DNA of 64,000 bases from Labia minor (GCA_963082975.1 OY720348.1:15682078-15746077), one strand, 5' to 3'. Numbered from the stretch's first letter, positions 1 to 12,117 are shown. Notes: generated by a model not told the origin, from the sequence alone. Numbers and translations: made by a program.

Positions 1-607
1 AAATATTCAAACAATAATTGAAACAATATAAATAAAACGATTCAATATTTTACTTACATTGTGATTTATATTTCTACTATTTTTATTACAACTGTTATTA
101 TGGGTATGTTATTTTTGACAGTTTAAAAAAAATTAAAAATATTTGAATGTTTAAGTTTTTATGTAGCGCCATCTGTCGATAGTTTTGTGACTCTACAGAC
201 TGTTACCAAAATATTACTAATTAAATTAATTTTGGGTAAATTAATTTTGGATAAATTAATTTTGGATAAATTAATTTTGGATAAATTAATTTTGGATAAA
301 TTAATTTTGGATTTAACTACACTAAAACCTTCCCTGGGATGCCCACAACAATCCCTGAAAGTTTCACCTTAATCGGACGGGTAGTTTTTGAGTATTTGAC
401 AGACACACAGACACACAGACATTGCTTTTTATATATATAGATAAAATAAATAAAAATATTACTCAAATTCTAAATATTTTTTATTAATAATACATTAATT
501 GCTAATTTCATAAAAATTATGAAGCGAAGACTAATTTTTTTCAAAATGGAAAAGGGTAAAAATCCCTAAAGGAAAAAATCCATAAAACCGAAAATCCCCA
601 AAAGCCC
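1..607. other. Repeat-derived flank with 15-bp minisatellite
   Basis: AT-rich DNA with a TAGCGCCATCTGTCGATAG block and a GACAGACACACAGACACACA block, both common in arthropod retroelement tails. No host gene is visible. A short tandem array is listed separately. Confidence 0.5.
222..312. repeat. Minisatellite, 15-bp unit, about six copies
   Basis: Unit TTAATTTTGGATAAA repeats about six times with one early GGGTAAA variant. The open frame across it (ILDKL repeated) is a by-product of a 15-base period. Confidence 0.9.
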
Positions 608-696
608 ATATTCATTTTTACCTAAACTTAATAATAAAGGAGTTATTTATAAAAAAACTATTTTAAGATTTCGAAAGCTTTTCGTCCGCCCGTAGT

Positions 697-1407
697 TTTT
701 TTTTTTTTTTTTTTTTATTTAACTTCAAAAAATACACTAATTCCACATCCGCCTTATTTGAGGCAATAGAAGAACATTTACAGGTTAAAACTCAATATAT
801 ACATAAAATATATACAATAAGTAATAGAGGAGTATTATGAGGGGAGGATCAAGAAAGAAAGATGATAATGGGAGGGGGATAAGACTAGACAGGATTAAGA
901 AAGGAAAATAGGTGTTGAGGATATTATGAGGACAAGTAGAGAAGATGGAGCGATTCACTTGAATCAATCCGTCGGCCCATTAGTCAAAGGAGAATTGAGT
1001 CTGTCGTGTATCAAGTCGTTAGGTCTAAGTCTTTTTAGTCTTCTGGTTAGTCCCTGTGTGTGAGTAAGTTGTCTCGCTTTGTCGTTAACATGGTTTTGAA
1101 GTCTGTTGAGGTAGCGTATGCTGTTTAACTGCACCTCCTCCGCCACAGTTCTAACATTGAGATCTCCATGGATTATCTTATTAGATATGTACCATGGAGC
1201 GTTGACCATTGCCCTCAGTGTCTTGTTTTGGAATTTCTTTATTATGGACATATTAGTATTGCTCGTTGTTCCCCATAATTGAATACCATATGTCCATATT
1301 GGTTTGATCAGCATATTGTATACCAATAGTTTGTTGTCTAAAGTCATTTTAGATTTGCGTCCTATCAGCCAATATAGTTTATGTAGTTTTAATTGTAGTG
1401 GCAGCAT
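697..1407 (-). mobile_element. 5'-truncated Jockey-clade LINE fragment, minus strand
   Basis: On the minus strand, 1407-964 encodes the end of a Jockey-type reverse transcriptase (LLVYNMLIKPIWTYGIQLWG, NAPWYISNKIIHGDL, LNRLQNHVNDKARQL), ending at a stop. A short 3' UTR follows and then a poly(A) tail, seen as about 20 T residues at 697-716. It lies inside the left terminal repeat of the MULE. Confidence 0.85.
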
Positions 1408-1884
1408 ATTTTGAAAGAGAAATCATGTCCCTAAGAAAAAATCCTTAAATGCCAAAAGTTTTGAAGCTCTATAATGATATAGATAATCCACTCACCACCC
1501 CTAAAAGAATAAATCCCTAAATAAAAATATCGCTGACTGAAAAAATCACTAAAAACAAATTTTTTCATTTTTGTATTAATTTTAATTGTGTCTCAGAAAA
1601 TTAAATCACAAGGTGAGCATGAAACCGGGTTGCCTGAGACACGACCTCCCAAGGAGATAATCGGGCCGAAAGTAGGGAAAAATAGGTCCAAAAATACATA
1701 CATAGGGCCCACACACGTGATTTTTCCAAAAAAATAGGGGTGTCAAATTCGTATGTAATTTGAGTAAATTCCCTTTATTAGCATACGTTTTAATAGCTTA
1801 ATGATTCCAAATACAAAATACACCATTTGCACCGTATATTTCACCAGGGAATATATAACGCAATTTGTGAAATTTACTATCATC

Positions 1885-2500
1885 AGAGGTTGTCTTTTTC
1901 ATTTTGCTCAATGCACTTATAGAAACATCAAATCAATGCCAGAAGTTTTGAAGCTCTATAATGATATAGATAATCCACTCAACACCACTCATTTACGAAC
2001 TCTTGCAGCTTTGGTTTTGGTACCACCATCAAAAGTCATTGTAGCCTACCAAGCATTAGCCGGACGACCAACAGGGTAAAACTTCGTGATCTTTTATCTT
2101 ATTTCGAGCGCCCTTGGCTAGGTGAACATTGGAACATTGGAACATCTACGATGCCACTTTGATGGGTTTGCCTCGAACATACAATGCATTGGAAGGCTAC
2201 AACAATGCTCTTCGTTCACGCTTAGGAGGTTACAAGACATTAGTATGGGACCTGATTAAGCAAATCCATATTGAGCATAACCTTATCTCTTTGGAAATCT
2301 GCCGTGATGTTCGTGGTAAGAAACCTGATCCGCAAAGGAAACGATTCAGCGACTCGCATGATGAGCTTCTGACCATAATGAAGGCAAACCATCAAAAATG
2401 GGACGCTAAAAATCCAGATGGAACAGATGTGATGACTCCAAGCATGATGTATTGTATATGTACCTCATTCAAGTTTATTCGGCTATTTATTATTCAATAA
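1885..2500 (+). pseudogene. MULE transposase C-terminal fragment, frameshifted
   Basis: The first frame reads GCLFHFAQCTYRNIKSMPEV and LRTLAALVLVPPSKVIVAY. The second, after a frame change between about 2078 and 2129, reads YFERPWLGEHWNIYDATL-like and RTYNALEGYNNALRSRLGGY. These match the C-terminal part of MULE/FLYWCH-associated transposases (the GCxFHF and R-NALEG motifs). The catalytic N-terminal region is missing. Confidence 0.75.
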
Positions 2501-2689
2501 GTAAAAAAAAAATTATGGAAATTTTTTATTTATGGATTTATTCTTTTAGGGATATTTGCATTTAGAAATCTTTTCTTAGGGATTTTTACATGATTTCTTT
2601 CAAAATAGATAAAAAAACTTTCGAAATCTTAAACTAGTTTTTTTATAAATAACTCCTTTATTATTAAGTTTAGGTAAAAATGAATATAA

Positions 2690-3885
2690 TGAAACTTTTA
2701 GTAAATTCGATTCCCTATAAATTTAATACGATATGATAATTCTCATAAAAATCGGTATTTATTGAGAAAATCAATAAAATGTGCTTTGACACCTCTTTAA
2801 ACTACCCTTACTTATGGTCCGATCTTGTCCAAAAACAATCCAATCCCCGCCCATCATTCTCAAAAAAAAACAACTAAATATCAAATTTCAACACAATATC
2901 TCATTTTGTTTAGACGTAATCTCGGTAACGAGCCGGTTCAAATTTTTTTTTTGCAGTTTTGGATTCAGAACCGTCTGAAAAGTGGAAATCTCTAAGAATC
3001 TCGGAGCAAAAATTTTCAAAATTTTCAAAATTTTCCGTATAAGCTATCCTTATTTCATGAGGAAAGCTAAAATGATTTACTTATAGCTGGAAAAAAATAT
3101 TTTCTTTCTTAAATTGTGAATACGAGTAAATAAAATACCAAATTAAATTTTTTGTCCAGATTTTGTAAAATAAGTGTTTCATTTACAAAACTTTTTTAAA
3201 TATTTAATATAAAAAAAAATCTTAATGAAAATTTGTCTTTGAGAGAGCCCGGGGGGGGGGGGGGCGCCATACGAAGGTGGAGCGTCTAGTCAAAACCCCC
3301 CCCCCCCCCCCAGGATCAAATCCTGGTTTTGTACAATTTTAGCTAGCATAATAAGATTAATCCAAGTAATATCGTCTATTTCTATTCGACACTATTTTCA
3401 GTTATGAAATGAACAGTCAGTAGAGAGTAAAAAAATTGTAATTGAAGACCGCCGTTTTTTAAAATAATTAAATTATTTTATAGATTATAAAATAAAAATT
3501 ATTGTATTAACATTAAAAATATTGAAATAAAAAATAATAGTTTGATTTAATAAACTAAAATATTATAAACATTTTTAATGGGAATTTCTCAGGGAGGTAG
3601 GGAGCCCAATTCATTTAACCATCCATGTTGTATAAGGAATCTTAATTTCTTAACACTCTGTTTTTTAAAATTTAAAATAGAGGGAGAGAAAGAGTTTCAA
3701 TTATATTCGAATAGTCTATATATTCTATATATGAGTATTTTTTTTTCTGAATTTAATACCAAGTTGATTTTCAAAATTGTCTATTCTTTATGCATATGAT
3801 TGATTGCATGTGTTAAAATTTAAACAAATTCAAATATTCTAATTTTTAAATTTATATACAATTTAATATTATATTTTCGAGACAA
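2690..3885. other. Repeat-rich intergenic stretch with G and C runs
   Basis: AT-rich DNA with no gene. At 3250-3312 a run of about 13 G is followed, after a 36-base spacer, by a run of about 15 C, and then CCAGGATCAAATCCTGG. TAGCTAGCATAATAAGATT near 3340 is an end shared with other repeats in the window. Confidence 0.5.
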
Positions 3886-3987
3886 ATGGCAAATACCGGT
3901 GGCCCTAGTCAGAGCAAGAGAAGACTCCTTATGGTAGCGGCCCAGTCGATGATGTTATATGGATCGGAGATTAAGGCTTTACAACTA
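3886..3987 (+). pseudogene. Small LINE reverse-transcriptase fragment
   Basis: About 34 codons read MANTGGPSQSKRRLLMVAAQ, then SMMLYGSEIKALQL. This is the GGPxxxKRxLL...VLLYG block near the C terminus of R1/LOA/I-type reverse transcriptases. It has no flanking coding sequence. Confidence 0.65.
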
Positions 3988-4081
3988 TATTTTAAGTGAA
4001 AAAATGATTTCTTGGTTATATAAAAATTAAAATATGATTCTTTATATCTTTATTAGTCAGAAAAGTAGGCGTGTTAATATA

Positions 4082-4645
4082 AAATATATACCTGGGACAC
4101 CGAACAATCACTCGACCCTTTAACCAATTTATACATTTATTTTTATATACTTTAAAAATTTTACAATTTTTTAATTATTTATTATAATTGTTAAATGGGA
4201 TTTCTAAAAATGACCCATTAAAAATTTGTTTCCTAAAATATTTCAAATTAATTAAAATAAATTGTATAAATGTTCATTTATAAAATCTATATATCTGTGT
4301 GTCTGTTTTTCGATTTTTTAAATTTTGATTTTGGATTCGATTAGAGCTTAAAATGTGTAAATATAAAGTGGTCTTGGTTTTTTAAAATTCGTTTGGGAAC
4401 ATGGTCAAATCGGCAGTCAAAGTTGAAAATTCCCCATATATTATAACTACTGTAATTAGTATTATTATAATGTAAAATTATAAAGAAAAAATGTTTAGAC
4501 ATTATTATAGACATTTTCATTCTGTAAATTAAATAATTTTATTTCATTTAAATAAATATCTATTTTTAAATATTTTTTTCTCTCTACATTATTTATCTAA
4601 TTCTCACAATATATTAAGATCATACCGGGACCCCGAGCCTTAGAT
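4082..4645. repeat. Repeat related to the 1.6-kb tandem units
   Basis: Bounded by ACCTGGGACACCGAAC near 4091 and ACCGGGACCCCGAGCC near 4625. The same two motifs occur as complements in the units at 43.4-45.2 kb. The interior is AT-rich. Confidence 0.45.
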
Positions 4646-4810
4646 AATAAAAATAACATTTTTTTACCATCTTTCGAAGACATTTATTTGTTTTGTTGTT
4701 GTTTTTTTTTTGAGAGAGAGATTAATAAATATATATATATATTATTAAAAATAAATATTTTTAATTTTATTTCGAAATTAAATAATAAATTTTAAAATAT
4801 TTGAACACTC

Positions 4811-5055
4811 CCCACCAATATATTTTTCCTCTCCCATTCTAGCCATGTGCCCTGCCGATCCCAGCATTCTCTATTTTATGACCCATATCTAGAGATGCAT
4901 AGAGCTCCTGCAATTCCTTGTTAAGCAGACTCCGCTATTCTCCGGTGTCCTCATCTTTCTTTGGCCCATAAATGCTGGGAAGAATCCTATTCTCAAATAC
5001 TCTGAATCTACTCTCATCTCTCAGGGTTATAGACCATGCCTCCCACCCATATAAT
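4811..5055 (-). pseudogene. LINE reverse-transcriptase 3' fragment, minus strand
   Basis: The minus-strand reading gives YGWEAWSITLRDESRFRVFE, NRILPSIYGPKKDEDTGE, a stop, then RSLLNKELQELYASLD. It is the degenerate tail of the same LINE family as 22918-23297. Confidence 0.7.
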
Positions 5056-5960
5056 ACAATTAATAATTTAATAATTTTGATCCCCTTTGATAATAATTTC
5101 CCGATTGCAACCTTGATTTAAATTCTTTGCAAATATTATTCTCTCTGATACTAATTATCAAATTAATTAATTTCAAACCCCATCACTTTTCCTGCCTCGA
5201 TTAATTTTTTTATGCTACTTTAAATGTTATTAATTTATTTAAAAAAAAAACAAAGTAAACAAAATAAAAATAAAATATTAAGAAATTAGCATAACACTAA
5301 ACTACTATAAAAAATAATATTAAAAAATATATATTAAAATCTTGCGTGAAAATCCAATTATGAGATCAAATTTTCTTAATTAAAATGATTTACTCACATA
5401 ATCTTAAAAATTAATAGTATTAAATTATAGCCGTAATGTGAATGTTTTCAAAGTTTAAAAGGCCAATAAGATCAATTGAGATATTGTAAATATCAATAGA
5501 TATATAAAAAGATTTTTATCTGCACATTGCTCAGAATTTAAATTTTTTTGCGTATATTCGCGTTTCATGTCCTCTAGAATCCAAAAGTGACGTTAGAATT
5601 TTTCATTTCTGTTCATAGACTATAAATTTTATTAATATCTAATCAATAACCGCAGAAATTAATTTTTAAAAATTTGATATAAACATGTTGTCATATAGCA
5701 GCGCAAAGAATACAATAAAAAAGATGTTTTTAATATTTATATTTTTATTTTTCTAATATTTTTCTAATATTAATTATTAATCTTATTCAATTAATCATAT
5801 AGTTTTTTATATATGTTTATTTATGCAGAAAAAATTAATTGACATAATTATTAATTTAATAAAATAAAATTTAATAATAAAATAAAATAATGTAATAAAA
5901 TATTAAAATAATAAAAATTAATAAATTTGTAAAAAAAATATATAATACTTAAAAAAAAAA
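5056..5960. other. AT-rich intergenic stretch with repeat tail
   Basis: No gene is seen. A block near 5520-5600 (TCGCGTTTCATGTCCTCTAG, AATCCAAAAGTGAC) is repeated near 9140-9210 and 63215-63290, so it marks a dispersed element. Confidence 0.5.
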
Positions 5961-5963
5961 AAT

Positions 5964-6045
5964 GTGCCTTTGCGAGTTTCGAACTGAGGGTGCAAAGTCA
6001 TAAAGTGGCGCGCTAGCTCGTTTAGCCATGAAACAGTATTGTTTC
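5964..6045 (-). repeat. tRNA-like (SINE head) segment, minus strand
   Basis: Read on the minus strand, TGGCTAAACGAGCTAGCGCG resembles an A box and AGTTCGAAACTCG a B box. It does not fold as a clean tRNA and is probably a tRNA-derived SINE part. Confidence 0.45.
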
Positions 6046-7231
6046 TAATTCTCCTATTACGAAATATATAGATGTCATATTATCACCACCAGCGCCTCTA
6101 TGATCTAGCATTGTAACTAAACTATATTTAATTAATTAGCATCCCCTGGACACACCTTGCCAATTAGCGGTTTAATAAAAGAAGTCTGACATGCCCTGAG
6201 ACCTACTGAATATGCATAAAAAAGTTCATAAGAATCGGTCCAGCCGTTTCGGAGGAGTATCATTTCAAAGTTTTGTGACACGAGAATTTTATATATAAGA
6301 CAAGATATACATACAAACAATTCTAGCTAGCATAATAAGATAAGATAGAATCGAAATAATTTCACATACATAGATGATATTCACTGAATAAAATTTAAAT
6401 TTAACCGAAATTTTTGCATTATACGCTAATCGTAAAATAAATATGAGATCATATTATTAGATTCGATTATTATATATAACATACTACTAGATCAAAATAG
6501 ACACTGACCTCGAATTTTTAAATGGGTAGCAAACTCGCAGCCAGCCGATGGCCGAACTCGATGTCGTATTTCTCATCCGATTCTTTTCAGCTCCCTGGAA
6601 ACAATTGCTCTCATGAATGGAACACTCGCAATTTAACTAAATAATAAATATGAAAATATAACAATTATTATTATAAATTTACAATACAATCCGGATTAAT
6701 AGTAATATATATACGAATGAGATTCTTTTTCATCTTTTTCAATATATTAAAATGAAAAAAAAAGTTTAAAAAGTATCTATGTCCGGAATGATTAGAAATT
6801 TTTAAAATAAATATAATACAAAAAACTCGAAATTTGAACCAGCTGGGTCTTTAAGTTTTTTTTGAAAAATAAAATAATTTTTTAGCTAAAAACATGTTTC
6901 ATTCAAAAAGTCACAGACTTATTGACCTGTCTTCGTAAAATTTATTACCGATCTTGTATTGAAATACAATCATCCAAGAGATCTTTCTACAATCAAATTT
7001 TATCTATCTTATAGTTTTGCACGAAAGTAACGTTTTTAACATGGTTTGTTCAAAACCAAGATATCAAGAAATTACAACACAAATGTAGTTTTATTTAATT
7101 AATTGAAATGATATGAAATAAGTAAATAAAAAAATAGTAAAATTTTTTTTTTAATTATATTATTTTTTCTCTTTCAGGACTTTGTTAAATTTTTTAAAGT
7201 TTGTTTAGGATAAATAAGCTCGATTATCTTC
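6046..7231. other. Intergenic stretch with retroelement tail
   Basis: The part up to about 6345 (GGTCCAGCCGTTTCGGAGGA, then TTTTATATATAAGACAAG and CTAGCTAGCATAATAAGATA) looks like the 3' end of an arthropod RTE/SINE element. The rest is AT-rich with no gene seen. Confidence 0.5.
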
Positions 7232-7771
7232 ACTATCCCGCAATTTGAATTGGATTAAATAACATATATTTTATTTAAATTAAATTTAATTAATTAAAAT
7301 ATAAATTAAAATTAATAAATAATATTTATTAAACCCGCGCGTGTTTGCAAGTCAACGTCTTAAAAAATTAATTCTGGTACTTTCAGCGATTCAATCAAGC
7401 TGAAATTCTATATATAGCAGTTTTATACAATTATTAATCATGTGAAAAACTATCAAACATCTATCTCTATTTTTACGGTCACTTTCGAGGAAAAAAAGTC
7501 AAAACGTGGTAGGTAATGACCTTCTTCCGGTTGAGCTACATTTCTCGAAAGTTGATAAAAAAACTACGAATTTTGAATAATGGCCGTATACCAAATTTCA
7601 TTATTCTAGCTCAAACCTTTTTTACGTAAACTTGTCTACATTCACACATACACACACACATTTTTCTCAACCTTAGTGAAAGTGACTCAGGGACCCTCAA
7701 AACGTATAAAATCATCAAAATCTCGACATCGAAAATTTTCGTGATCGCAATATTATCTCTAGCGAGATAGT
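7232..7771. mobile_element. ACTATCTCGC-end short TIR element
   Basis: Starts ACTATCCCGC and ends with the complement GCGAGATAGT. The interior has CTTCCGGTTGAGCTAC, a CA microsatellite and CTCAGGGACCCTCAAAACGT, with no protein. Parts recur at 10212-10736. Confidence 0.6.
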
Positions 7772-7825
7772 AAAAATAATGAATCATTAATTTTATGGGA
7801 AATAAGCGGGAGTGTCCTCCCCTAG

Positions 7826-7946
7826 ACTTTCCCGCATATAAATAGGTATAAAGAGTTGTGAATGAATATTTAGAATGTGTAAACTTGGTATTGATAAAGA
7901 GCCAGTTCGTATTAGTTTATTGGTGTCAAATTTGATATTTGGTAAC

Positions 7947-7985
<39 letters not shown>

Positions 7986-9002
7986 AAAGTGCTACTTCCG
8001 GTTGACTGATATTTTAAATGTAAAAAAAAACAGATATGGATATAATATAAATATTTTTAATTTTATTTTATTTATAATATATAAGGGCTGGCTGTAACGT
8101 CATGAAGTGCTGGGTGACGTCATATAATTTTAAATTAAGAAAAAACTAATGAAGATGATTTTTCTCGAGGATAAAACCAATACAAAGTGCATAACACGTG
8201 GAGATATGTCCTCACGTGAAATTTGATATGAAAATAACCCTTCACTTCCTCTCTTCGATCGGCAATACTAGCACTTCCGGTTTCCGGATTTGCACCAAAA
8301 GTTGAGCAATTCATCCTACTAATGTAGAAAGTAAATATACCAAATTTCATCAAAATCCGTTGAGCCGTTCAGGCTGTACACGTCTATACGGACAGACGGA
8401 CAGATGGACGGACGGACGGACAGACATCATGCTAAAAATACTTTTTTCTGTTAAGAAAATGCATGATTCGTGGAGATATGTACCTAAAAATATCCATAGG
8501 TGAAATTTGGTGTGAAAACAATACCTCCCTTACTATCGTCGGTCGGTAAAAAAGAAACGCTACTTGTATAGGTAAAATGTCACTTCCGGTAGTCAGAACA
8601 TGATGAAATTTGGTATCTCAATTTTTTTTCATATTTGTAAATCTATATACAAAATATGAAGCAAATATCTCGAAGCAAACTGGTACTTTACTTGAAAGGT
8701 AAACGCAACCAGTGTAAGTAAAGTACCACTTCCGGTTAACCGATTTTGACGAAATTTTGATAGAAATCTACAAACTGTGAATAATATCGGTTTACCAAAT
8801 TTCGAAGTCCTAGCTTGATTAGTTTTTGAGTAAATTTGCTTACAGACATTACATACATACATACATACACACACACAGACATAATTCGAAAAATGGTATT
8901 TTCCGACTCAGGGAGGTCTAAAACGTCAAGATCTATCGAAATCTCGAAGTCGAAATTTTTGACGATTCCAATACTTCCCTTATACGAAGTATGCGGGAAA
9001 GT
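7826..9002. mobile_element. ACTTTCCCGC-end element, copy 1
   Basis: Starts ACTTTCCCGCATA and ends TATGCGGGAAAGT. Contains repeated CACTTCCGGTT blocks, GACGGACGGAC repeats and a TACA/CA microsatellite. No intact coding region is seen. The second copy is at 31814-32955. Both also share the 26 bases before the left end (AAATAAGCGGGAGTGTCC). Confidence 0.75.
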
Positions 9003-9572
9003 AAAAAACTGTAAAGTATTTATACTGTTAAATTACGTATATTATATACAGGACAGATGAAGAAATTGAAATATTACTCACACTAACTAAAAAAGCTAAT
9101 ACCTTATATATTATATATAAGGGTTTTCGATTGCATATTGTTCATAATTTAAAAAATTTTGCATATCTTTAAATTTCACGACGAGGAAAATCCAAAATTG
9201 ACTTTTTAAGGTCTGTCTAGAAAATTGTAAAGTTAAAAACTCAAAATTTTCTGGCTCGATTTTAATGTCTTATATGAAAATTTAAAATAATAATATATTA
9301 GAATAGGATATTTTATACCATATTATATTTTATACACTGGTTGAGTTTATTACAATCACCGATACAAAGAATAATTGGCAGTCGTGGGACTGGCCGACAG
9401 AAGTGAAAACTTGTGCGTAAGAAATTTGAAAGTAGACGGAATGCGCACCAGCTTCACGAGAAAAATGAAATTTATATACGTATATATATATATAAAATTC
9501 ATAATTATTTTTTTCAGCAAACTGATTATTATTACAAAAATATTAAAAATACGATGTGTATGAATATATATA
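9003..9572. other. Intergenic repeat fragments
   Basis: Holds a copy of the 5520-type dispersed block (9124-9215). It also holds AATTGGCAGTCGTGGGACTG...AAGTGAAAACTT near 9375, whose complement is in the 1.6-kb tandem units. No gene is seen. Confidence 0.5.
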
Positions 9573-10165
9573 TGTAAAATATTACCTCTACCTATTTATT
9601 TATGTTATGGACATCTAATTGACCCGTTTATTGTTGATCTATTTATATGTATTTTTGTTTATAAACTTGTAAAATAATTTAAAGAAAATAAACTTGAAAA
9701 TTAATTATTCTTCTTAGATATAATAAATTCTGTTTGTTATTATTTTACAAATTAATTTTCACCTTCATCAAAATAAATTTTTTTAAGTTCTTCATTTAAT
9801 TTTATACCAATTTTACGATATCCTTGAATGGGTTTTATAGCCAGCATTGAGCTCTTAATTATAGAGTTTGAAAGTAATATGGGATGATTTTGAACTTTCC
9901 TTGATTCTTCTGGTAACCTATACCATAGTTGACACCATAGTTGACACCTTTTTCTTCTGAAGAAAAAGCCTAAGGGGGTAAGATGTAAAATATATTTATA
10001 TTTACCTCTACCTATTGATTTATGTTATGGACATCTAATTGGCCCGTTTATTGTTGATCTATTTATATGTATTTTTGTTTATAAACTTGTAAAATAATTT
10101 AAAGAAAATAAACTTGAAAATTAATTATTCTTCTTAGATATAATAAATTCTGTTTGTTATTATTT

Positions 10166-10169
<4 letters not shown>
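9573..10169 (+). mobile_element. Miniature LTR retrotransposon (TRIM)
   Basis: Two direct repeats, 9573-9749 (177 bp) and 9984-10169 (186 bp), both begin TGTAAAATA and end TATTTTACA. They flank only about 234 bp. A purine tract (AAGGGGGTAAGA) sits directly before the second LTR. AT-repeat flanks hide the target duplication. No coding capacity. AATAAA signals lie in the LTRs. Confidence 0.8.
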
Positions 10170-10197
<28 letters not shown>

Positions 10198-10211
10198 AAA
10201 GCATATTCAGC

Positions 10212-10736
10212 ATATCTCGCAAATTTGAATTGGATTAAATAACATATATTAATTTAAATTAAATTAAATTAATTCAATTATAAATTAAAATTAATAAATA
10301 ATATTTATTAAACCAGCGAAAGTTTGGCTCTTTTTTGATGGCACCACGTCACGTGTTGGCGCGTGAGATTTCCAGTGTTAAAAAATTAATTCTGGTACTT
10401 TCACCAATTCAATTTTCGATGTTGAGATTTTGATGTTTTTGATGTTATAAATAATATTTATTAAATTATAATTTAATTAATTTAATTTAATTTAAATTAA
10501 TAAATATTATTTAATCAAATTCAAATTTGCGAGATAGTCGAGTGGATAGTGGAGTGTTTGGCTCTTTGTTGATGGCACCACGTCACGTGTTGGCGCGTGA
10601 GATTTCCAGTGTTAAAAAATTAATTCTGGTACTTTCAGCGATTCTATCAAGCTGAAATTCTATATATAGCAGTTTTATACAATTATTAATCATGTGAAAA
10701 ATTATCAAACATATATCTTTATTTTTACGGTCACAA
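10212..10736. mobile_element. Foldback ACTATCTCGC-type element plus partial copy
   Basis: ATCTCGCAAATTTGAATT at 10213 pairs with its complement ending near 10537, giving arms of about 60 bp. The 10310-10400 block (TGGCACCACGTCACGTGTTG) is repeated at 10570-10660. 10600-10736 matches 7350-7482. Confidence 0.6.
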
Positions 10737-10813
10737 ACACACACACACATATTCAAAAATTAATTTATTAAAATATATATTAATTAATATATTATATATA
10801 GTATATAATTTAA

Positions 10814-10846
<33 letters not shown>

Positions 10847-11620
10847 TCTGAAATTAATTTTAAATTATATAAATATATTAGAAATTAATTTAATATAATT
10901 TAACATATAATAATATATTAAAATATTTTATTTTATATATACATAATTTAGTAATACTGATTATTAATATAAATATAAATAATAATATTTAATATGGCAA
11001 ATATGTAAAATTTTGTAAAGAATGTATCAGAAGTTTAGTGTCTAACATTCTGGCGTATTGCGCATGCGTATATCTGTCGGGTCGGGTCGTTCTGGAACGG
11101 TCGGGTCGTTCTGGAATCTCACGCGAGTTCTATACTTTTTCCCCATCCCGCAAAAGTGCTCAGCGCCGCTAAAGAAGTTTTCACTTCAAAAAAATTCGAA
11201 CTAAGTTTATTGCGTTTCTCTTTTATTTACTATCCGCTGAATGTCTCGAACTTGGAGACTTCAAGTGATTCGCGCATTAATGAATATCGACAATTCCCCC
11301 AAAATGTTGAATATAATAAAAAGGATTGAGCAACCAAACAAGTTAATTAATATATTCATTAATATATACTATATTACTGATCATTTCTTATGTTTTTTTT
11401 TATTTTAATATTTAGTTATAATTTTTTGTAATGATAACAATATCCTGTAAAATTCAACCCTATTTCAAAAATTTAGACCTATGTTTCTGTTTTTTATCTA
11501 AATTTTACATTATCTTTTTAATAATAAATAAATGAGAAAATTACTTTCTTTTTCAATATTATTCGAATTTTATTATAAATTCCATTAACTTTTGTCTTTA
11601 AAAATAATCATTGTATAATT
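10737..11620. other. AT-rich intergenic stretch with a block shared with the tandem units
   Basis: Microsatellites up to about 10850. Near 11090-11190, CGCGAGTTCTATACTTTTTC and GCGCCGCTAAAGAAGTTTTC are the complement of blocks in the 1.6-kb units at 42.7 and 44.3 kb. GGTCGGGTCGTTCTGGAA repeats twice near 11075. No gene. Confidence 0.5.
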
Positions 11621-11915
11621 CAGTGATTTTCAAAGTGTGAGCCGCGGCTCCCTGGGGAGCCGCGATGCCGTCCGTCATTAGGGCACCGCGAAATATTCAA
11701 TTAAATTTTCTAATACTGGAAATTTTGCGCCAACAATCTTGTAATAAGCTTTTTAATTTTTTGCTGTTAAATGGGTAATCGCTTTTAAAAAAGAAAAGTT
11801 TTCCAATTTGTCAAGAAAGTAAAAAATTTATATAAAAATCTGATGTATTAAGGGAGCTTCGGATAAAATCCGATTATTTAGGGAGCCACAAACCAGAAAA
11901 TATTGGCAACCTCTG
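11621..11915. mobile_element. Short hAT MITE with perfect 8-bp target duplication
   Basis: Starts CAGTGATTTTCAAAGTGTGA and ends GGCAACCTCTG (complement CAGAGGTTGCC). GTATAATT is duplicated at 11613-11620 and 11916-11923. Near the left end CGCGGCTCC-CTGG-GGAGCCGCG (11643-11664) forms a perfect 9-bp hairpin. 295 bp, non-coding. Confidence 0.85.
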
Positions 11916-12117
11916 GTATAATTAATAAAATTTGTAAATATTTTTTAAGAATATCATTTTCTTTATTTTAATTTTAAAAATATTTGAGTAGAATGGAACG
12001 ATAATTATTCTCATTTCTTTTTTCTTTAATTCCCACCTCTATTTATTTAATTTTGTAATTTATTAATTTATTAAAAATTGCATTAATTTTAATATTTTTA
12101 AATTAATAAAACCTATT

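Larger units (their letters stand above)
608..2689 (+). mobile_element. Degenerate Mutator-like (MULE) element with nested LINE
   Basis: Outer inverted repeats of at least 75 bp (about 608-682 and 2607-2689) share TTTTTACCTAAACTTAATAA and more. Beyond the nested LINE the left repeat resumes (about 1413-1530, AAATCATG...CCCTAAGAAAA) and matches the inner right repeat (about 2540-2606). So each repeat was originally about 150-200 bp, as in MULEs. The interior encodes a broken transposase C terminus. Confidence 0.75.

Noticed and set aside
187-372. Open frame with repeated ILDKL
   Set aside because: It is a translation of a 15-bp minisatellite, whose period is a multiple of three. It has no ATG and no domain.
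8629-9060. Short open frames on both strands with Cys and His residues or HTYTHT
   Set aside because: They lie in the ACTTTCCCGC repeat and translate a TACA/CA microsatellite. The same frames recur in the second copy and show no domain.
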